63,584 bases of DNA from the NCBI GenBank assembly GCA_043777755.1, contig JAYWHK010000155.1:1-63584 (forward strand). The letters run 5' to 3'. Made by a program: the position numbers and the translations under genes. The notes beneath the pieces were generated by a model that was not told the DNA's origin, did no database searches, and saw only the letters and a list, made by a program, of their open reading frames with translations. Of this stretch, positions 59,248 through 63,584 are shown one piece after another. Origin of the DNA: CANHEE01 sp043777755. Lineage in GTDB: Bacteria; Bacteroidota; Bacteroidia; Chitinophagales; Saprospiraceae. Within the stretch, counting starts at the first letter, position 1, and each line of letters begins with the position of its first letter.

Positions 59248-60003
59248 ATGAAAATTCTCCTAATAGAAGACGAACAACCCGCTGCCAAGCAACTCACAAA
59301 AATGCTGTTGCAGTACAATCCAAACATTAGTATCATTGATGTGTTGGACAGTGTGGAAGCGAGCGTAAAATGGCTTAAAACTTTTCCTACACCTGATGCC
59401 ATATTTATGGACATTCAGATTGCTGATGGACTGAGCTTTGATATTTTTCAAGCGGTTGAGGTTACTGCGCCTGTGGTTTTTTGTACAGCATTTGACCAAT
59501 ATGCAGTCAAAGCGTTCAAAGTCAATGCCATTGATTATTTGCTCAAACCTTTTGAAGCAGCAGATTTGGCAGTAGCCATGCAGCGTTTAGAGCAACGTCA
59601 AAATCCAATGTTGGGCAATAGCGTTTTTCAAAATATTTTATCTCAAATCCAAGCACCTAAAACGTACAAAACCCGTTTTTTGATAAAAACAGGGCATAGT
59701 TTGATTGCTGTAGAAGCCAATGAAATCGCTTATTTTTTTTCAGAAAACTCTGTTTGTCAATTGGTTACGCATCAAGGTAAAAAACTTATCGTTGAAAACA
59801 CCTTAGAGGAATTGGAACATTTGCTTGCTCCGAATACTTTTTTTCGCATCAGCCGCAAACAAATCATCGCCATTCAATCTGTTGTGAAAATTCATACACA
59901 TTTTAATGGACGACTCAAATTAGACCTTTTACCGACTTTCAAAGAAGAGGTTTTTGTGTCAAGAGAACGAGTTCATGATTTTAAAAATTGGATGGGCGGA
60001 TAA
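59248..60003 (+). CDS. LytTR-type response regulator
   Basis: A 251-residue regulator. The receiver domain has the acidic pair in LIEDEQ, phospho-acceptor Asp55 (AIFMDIQ), Thr80 (VVFCTAFD) and Lys100 (YLLKPF). The LytTR DNA-binding domain occupies about 145-250 (RFLIKTGHSLIAVEANEIAYF, FFRISRKQIIAI). It is the cognate partner of the LytS-type kinase upstream. Targets are unknown; LytTR proteins bind pairs of short direct repeats. Confidence 0.94.
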   Translation: MKILLIEDEQPAAKQLTKMLLQYNPNISIIDVLDSVEASVKWLKTFPTPDAIFMDIQIADGLSFDIFQAVEVTAPVVFCTAFDQYAVKAFKVNAIDYLLKPFEAADLAVAMQRLEQRQNPMLGNSVFQNILSQIQAPKTYKTRFLIKTGHSLIAVEANEIAYFFSENSVCQLVTHQGKKLIVENTLEELEHLLAPNTFFRISRKQIIAIQSVVKIHTHFNGRLKLDLLPTFKEEVFVSRERVHDFKNWMGG

Positions 60004-60013
60004 ATTTTTCATT

Positions 60014-60051
60014 AAAAAAAGCCTTGTAACATTACGCTACAAGGCTTTTTT
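60014..60051. terminator. Terminator of the two-component genes
   Basis: Stem AGCCTTGTA/TACAAGGCT with A7 and T6 flanks. An AAGTC-type repeat cluster follows at 60065-60125. Confidence 0.8.
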
Positions 60052-60125
60052 CTATTGTAAAAATTGTTAAGTCAGTGATTTGTATTTTACACCATCACGC
60101 TTTGCGTGACTTACTGACTTACGAT

Positions 60126-61919
60126 TTAATTAACATTGAACTGTACACGGCGGTTTTTAGAACGACCAGCTGCCGAACCATTGTCCGCAACAGGATTCGT
60201 AGAACCATAACCACGAGCTGTCAAACGGCTTCCTGCAATACCTTTTTTTACCAAATAAGCATAAACAGATTGCGCACGAGCTTGTGACAAACGCAAGTTA
60301 GCGTCTTCGCCACCTACATTGTCTGTGTGACCAGAGATTTCAAAACTAAAACCACTTCTACGGCTCATTACAGAAGATACTCTATTCAAAATGCCGTAAG
60401 AGCTTGATTTGATAACAGCACTACCTGTTTCAAACTCAATACCATACAATGCTTCGTCAAAAACAGCTGTGTCTTCCGAAGAGATTGAAGTACTTGTTAC
60501 ACTTGAACCAGAATTGATGTCACCTTTATAAACAGCATTGCTTGGAATTTCTGATGTTCCCTGAGATACAACAACTCTACCAGAGTTTTCATAAATATCA
60601 GTTGCTTTTACAACAGAAGCATTGTCCACAAATGTTCCTACAACTACTGCGTCAGGAGAAATCTCCAAACCATCATTGGTAACAACTGTTTTTTGAGTAG
60701 TTGAAGATGAAGTTGAAGAAGTTGAAGTTACCGAAGTTTGCTCCACAACTGGTGCAGGTGGCGGTGGTGGCGGACAACCTTTGTCTGCTTTTGAACCTCT
60801 TTCGTTAGGACAAGAATCATATTTGTCTGCAATGCCATCACCATCAGAATCAGGACAACCATTGAAAGCAATCGTACCTTTGTTGTCAGGACAATCATCT
60901 TTACCGTCAATAATACCATCACCATCACGGTCAGGACAACCATTGTAAGCTACTTCGCCAGCTGTATCAGGACAAGCATCGTCTTTGTCAGCAACGCCAT
61001 CACGGTCACGGTCAGGACAACCACCCAATGAAGCAATACCTGCTTCTGATGGACATAAATCTTTATCGTCAATAATACCATCGCCATCACGGTCAGGACA
61101 ACCTTTTGCAGAAGGAATACCCATTACATCAGGACAAGCATCGGCAGAATCTTCGATACCATCTTTGTCACCATCACGGCTATAGTTAAATTTGTAGCCC
61201 AAATTCAACATACCAGTGTAATACCAGTCACGTTTTTCAGGACTTGCAGATTGGCTTATGCCATCTAAGTAATCCGTAAATGGAGCTCTCATAATACCTT
61301 CTAAGCCAATAGTCAAACGACGGCTTAGGTCATAACGCAATCCAGCACCAAAAGGAACACTGATAAAGGTACTTTTAGTATTTGCTTTATCAAGCGCAAT
61401 AAGGTTACTAATTGCAATATTGTTAGCTTCGTTGTAATTTACGGTTGGTTTACCAGATACGAAACCAATACCAAGATTTAAGTAAGGAGAAAGGATTCTT
61501 TTGAAGGCATTGGCTGCGCCATAACGCTTTCCTGCCAACGGTTCCCATTCCAAAACAGCATTTACATCAAAAATATTGTTGGTAAAGCTAAAACTACGAG
61601 CTAAGTGAGCATCATTTGGATAATTGCGGTCATCACCTTTGATTTGACCTGCAATCAGATTCAAACGGGTAGAAAGTTTGTCTGTAAAATGGTAGCGAAG
61701 AAAAGCACCTCCTCCAAAATTAGTTTGCTTCAAAAAGAATTTTTCACAGTGCGTATCGCCTGTGTAAAACATTGTTCCACCCAAAAGACCAACTTCTAAG
61801 CCATTGTGCTTGACATTGTTAGAATTTAAATTGGTTCTCCCTGGTGTTGAGGTTGAGATTTGCGCTTGCATAAAAGAAACGCTAAATAACACTGTCAATA
61901 GTGTAATAAGTGACTTCAT
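60126..61919 (-). CDS. OmpA family protein with thrombospondin type 3 repeats
   Basis: A 597-residue outer-membrane protein. Signal peptide to residue 20 (SFMQAQ). Residues 30-235 look like an 8-stranded barrel (LEVGLLGGTMFYTGDTHCEKF, LNLGYKFNYS). Five thrombospondin type 3 calcium-binding repeats follow (DxDGDGIxDxxDxCPxxxG, about 240-380), a proline hinge, a Ser/Thr-rich linker, and the OmpA peptidoglycan-binding domain (FEISGHTDNVGGEDANLRLS, ARGYGSTNPVADN, NRRVQFNV). It ties outer membrane to wall. Long leader of about 275 bases. Confidence 0.95.
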   Translation of the reverse strand: MKSLITLLTVLFSVSFMQAQISTSTPGRTNLNSNNVKHNGLEVGLLGGTMFYTGDTHCEKFFLKQTNFGGGAFLRYHFTDKLSTRLNLIAGQIKGDDRNYPNDAHLARSFSFTNNIFDVNAVLEWEPLAGKRYGAANAFKRILSPYLNLGIGFVSGKPTVNYNEANNIAISNLIALDKANTKSTFISVPFGAGLRYDLSRRLTIGLEGIMRAPFTDYLDGISQSASPEKRDWYYTGMLNLGYKFNYSRDGDKDGIEDSADACPDVMGIPSAKGCPDRDGDGIIDDKDLCPSEAGIASLGGCPDRDRDGVADKDDACPDTAGEVAYNGCPDRDGDGIIDGKDDCPDNKGTIAFNGCPDSDGDGIADKYDSCPNERGSKADKGCPPPPPPAPVVEQTSVTSTSSTSSSTTQKTVVTNDGLEISPDAVVVGTFVDNASVVKATDIYENSGRVVVSQGTSEIPSNAVYKGDINSGSSVTSTSISSEDTAVFDEALYGIEFETGSAVIKSSSYGILNRVSSVMSRRSGFSFEISGHTDNVGGEDANLRLSQARAQSVYAYLVKKGIAGSRLTARGYGSTNPVADNGSAAGRSKNRRVQFNVN

Positions 61920-62199
61920 AGTGTGTGTAGTTGTTTAAGTATGTACAAATAAATTTTATTAGCGGTCATTGACCACTTTGTGTGTAGTGTTTTTTTATCA
62001 AAAAAAATTAACTTGGCTGAATAGTCTAAAATTGGAAATGTAGGGTTCTCTCTAAAATGTATTTACCGTTTTCGTAAAGCTATTTTACGTCAAAAAGAAA
62101 AAAAGTCACACTATCGAATTGGAGGGAGATAGAATAGGATTGACTTAATTTTTTTGATGATAAATGTTTTCTCGTTACCTTTACGCTTTTTTGTCACAA

Positions 62200-62230
62200 C
62201 AAAGGTAGGCATTTTGTATCAATTGTGCAA
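62200..62230 (-). promoter_or_regulatory. Promoter of the OmpA/TSP3 gene with long leader
   Basis: Minus-strand TTG (CAA 62228-62230), 20-base spacer, TACCTTTG (62200-62207). It implies a leader of about 275 bases before the ATG at 61919, with a small GGTCA-T-TGACC palindrome at about 61964-61974. No other feature seen in the 61920-62298 spacer. Confidence 0.6.
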
Positions 62231-62298
62231 TTTTATCTTTGAATTATTTTGTTATTAATTAAATTATTTTTTATAATATATTATTGATTTATAATGTT

Positions 62299-63399
62299 TT
62301 ATGAGATTTTTTGATAAAAAATAATTAATTTTTTTTCTTCATTTTTCCAAATGTATTTTTCTTTTGCTCTGTCACATTCCATTTTCAAATGATTATAAAA
62401 TTCAGTATCATGCAATAATAAGTTAATGTTTTTTGCAATATCTTGAATTGTATTACTCGAAACCAGCACACCAATTTCGTAATTTTTAACAATCGCTTGA
62501 TACTCTGGAAAATCAGGATGCAAAGCAGGGACACTTGCTTGAATGTAGTCAAAAGTTTTATTTGCCAACGAATAATAATAGCTCAGTCCTTTATTTTCTA
62601 AAAGATTCAAACCGATGTATGCACCTTCGGTTGTTTTGTTCAGTGCATCAGGAGCGAGTTTTCCGAGGAATTTGACCTTGTTTTCAAGCTGATTTTTTTC
62701 TACAATTTTCTTTAAAAAATCTTTTAAATCGCCATCACCAGCCAAATGCAATTCTGCATTTTCGATGTATTTCATCGCTTCAATGTAATGCTCTATACAA
62801 CGACCCTCATTGAGTGCGCCTTGATACAAAATAATTTTACGATTGGGTAACGCTTCTTTTACTTCAGCAGCTTTTTTCTCAACAGAAATATTCCTAATCA
62901 CTTCAAAAGATACGCCATATCGTTCAGAAAAGATACCTGCCAAACCATCGCCCACTGTATAACAATACTTAATTCTCGGAATACAAAAATCAGCTACTGC
63001 TTCCCAAATCTTTTTCGTCGTAGGACGATTAAAAACTTCTGGAACTTCGGTGAAATATTCATGTGCATCATATACTATAGGTTTGTGTTTGAGTTTTCCT
63101 ATCAAAAAACAAGGAAGAATCGTGTCCAAATCTATGGCAGTTATGACATCAAACTTTTTGAACAATAGAAAAAAAAGCAAGCGTAGGTTGTATTCTAAGT
63201 AAAAAAATTTTCCTTTATGAAAAAAACAACTTAATCTTTTTTGTGTAAAAGGTTGATTTTTAAGCACTTGTGACGAAGGCAAGATTCGTCCAACAAGCGT
63301 CACATCGTAGCCCGCAGCTGCCAAACTCGTACAAATCCGAATCATACGTTGGTCGTGGTTCAAGTCTGTTGTTACCGTAAAAAGGAGTTTTTTCTGCAT
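62299..63399 (-). CDS. Glycosyltransferase family 4
   Basis: 366 residues from the ATG at 63399 (MQKKLLFTVTTDLNHDQRMI); a start 14 codons upstream is possible, but homologues start here and a TAAATTTG -7-like box lies between (63439-63446, complement). GT-B fold: N-domain RICTSLAAAGYDVTLVGR and VYDAHEYFTEVPEV; C-domain KIILYQGALNEGRCIEHYIEAM, ELHLAGDGDLKDFL, VKFLGKLAPDALNKTTEGAYIGLNLLENKGLSYYYSLANKTFDYI, the nucleotide-sugar site with the EX7E-like part. Role: transfer of a sugar to a surface glycan; acceptor unknown. Confidence 0.9.
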   Translation of the reverse strand: MQKKLLFTVTTDLNHDQRMIRICTSLAAAGYDVTLVGRILPSSQVLKNQPFTQKRLSCFFHKGKFFYLEYNLRLLFFLLFKKFDVITAIDLDTILPCFLIGKLKHKPIVYDAHEYFTEVPEVFNRPTTKKIWEAVADFCIPRIKYCYTVGDGLAGIFSERYGVSFEVIRNISVEKKAAEVKEALPNRKIILYQGALNEGRCIEHYIEAMKYIENAELHLAGDGDLKDFLKKIVEKNQLENKVKFLGKLAPDALNKTTEGAYIGLNLLENKGLSYYYSLANKTFDYIQASVPALHPDFPEYQAIVKNYEIGVLVSSNTIQDIAKNINLLLHDTEFYNHLKMECDRAKEKYIWKNEEKKLIIFYQKIS

Positions 63400-63536
63400 A
63401 GTTTTTACTTTTTTGCTGAATTTTACATTTAGAAAAAGCAAATTTAAAGCTAAAAAACTGTATATTTGAAAAAAACGCTTATCTTTGTATATACTCGATG
63501 TTCCAGTTTTCTAAAAACAGAACATTTTTAAAAAAT

Positions 63537-63584
63537 ATGAAAAACAATATTTGTTTTTATAATAAAATATTGATATTTTATTTT
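63537..63584 (+). CDS. Possible start of a plus-strand gene, cut off by window edge
   Basis: ATG at 63537 and 15 further codons, lysine/asparagine then hydrophobic, as at the start of a signal peptide or membrane protein. A TATCTTTG box at 63480-63487 lies about 50 bases upstream, without a TTG at the right distance. Too short to name. Confidence 0.35.
   Translation, partial: MKNNICFYNKILIFYF

Noticed and set aside
1..63584. tRNA or rRNA genes
   Set aside because: Scanning by eye for GGTTCRAnTCC-type T-arms and conserved 16S/23S segments found none; a tRNA search program would settle this.

Overview
ORGANISM. The window looks like chromosome from a gliding-type Bacteroidota (Cytophagales-like; the order is not settled from sequence alone). 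It is AT-rich. Its promoters fit the Bacteroidota pattern (TTG, about 20 bases, TAnnTTTG). It encodes GldC, two proteins with gliding-type (T9SS type B) C-terminal domains, one with a T9SS type A C-terminus, a TonB receptor with a carboxypeptidase-like N-domain, a LytS/LytTR pair and an OmpA protein with thrombospondin type 3 repeats. No tRNA, rRNA, CRISPR array, transposase-bearing IS or prophage was seen. LAYOUT. 1-5 kb: two minus-strand fibre genes; the first runs off the left edge and is made of 17-residue YadA-head-like repeats, the second ends in an S74 intramolecular chaperone. 5.5-14.3 kb: DUF547 protein, BI-1 membrane protein, a TPR/PD40/SPOR envelope protein, a barrel-like protein and a 977-residue lectin-adhesin. 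14.3-21.3 kb: two overlapping small genes between REP-like hairpins, an M14 peptidase, a Septu-like ATPase/HNH defence pair and a B12-binding radical SAM enzyme. 21.4-25.6 kb: accessory stretch with a Uma2-type nuclease, a NTPase-TPR protein preceded by a 45-residue membrane peptide with a possible antisense RNA, and an Rpn-like nuclease. 25.6-26.8 kb: rpsG and rpsL without fusA. 27-36.7 kb: a 2119-residue beta-helix surface protein, a LuxR-type regulator, a LamG protein and a glycosyltransferase. 36.9-42.8 kb: lone ABC ATPase, M43-like protease, BatA-like protein and a second Rpn nuclease. 42.8-48.5 kb: a likely hppD-permease-udk-gldC operon, an M50 protease and a SET protein. 48.6-63.6 kb: lepA, acyl-CoA ligase, paired barrel proteins, DinB, TonB receptor, AbiEii-type toxin-antitoxin, LytS/LytTR, OmpA/TSP3 and a glycosyltransferase. 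HOW IT WORKS TOGETHER. Much of the coding capacity goes to secreted or surface proteins (fibres, adhesins, proteases, receptor), interleaved with housekeeping genes. Mobile or defence genes (PtuAB, AbiEii pair, two Rpn, NTPase-TPR locus) sit singly between them. Intergenic DNA is rich in several families of interspersed inverted repeats and in near-identical copies of terminators. MOST INTERESTING. (1) Positions 24301-24655: a single-span 45-residue peptide upstream of a NTPase-TPR gene, with an operator-like palindrome over its promoter and, on the opposite strand, a good promoter and intrinsic terminator that would make a roughly 175-base antisense RNA: a candidate type I toxin-antitoxin module. 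(2) Four REP-like hairpins whose arms differ in a compensated way. (3) A 10-base direct repeat placed like an activator site between a LuxR-type regulator and the giant surface protein gene. Coordinates of promoters and repeats were read by eye and may be off by a base or two.
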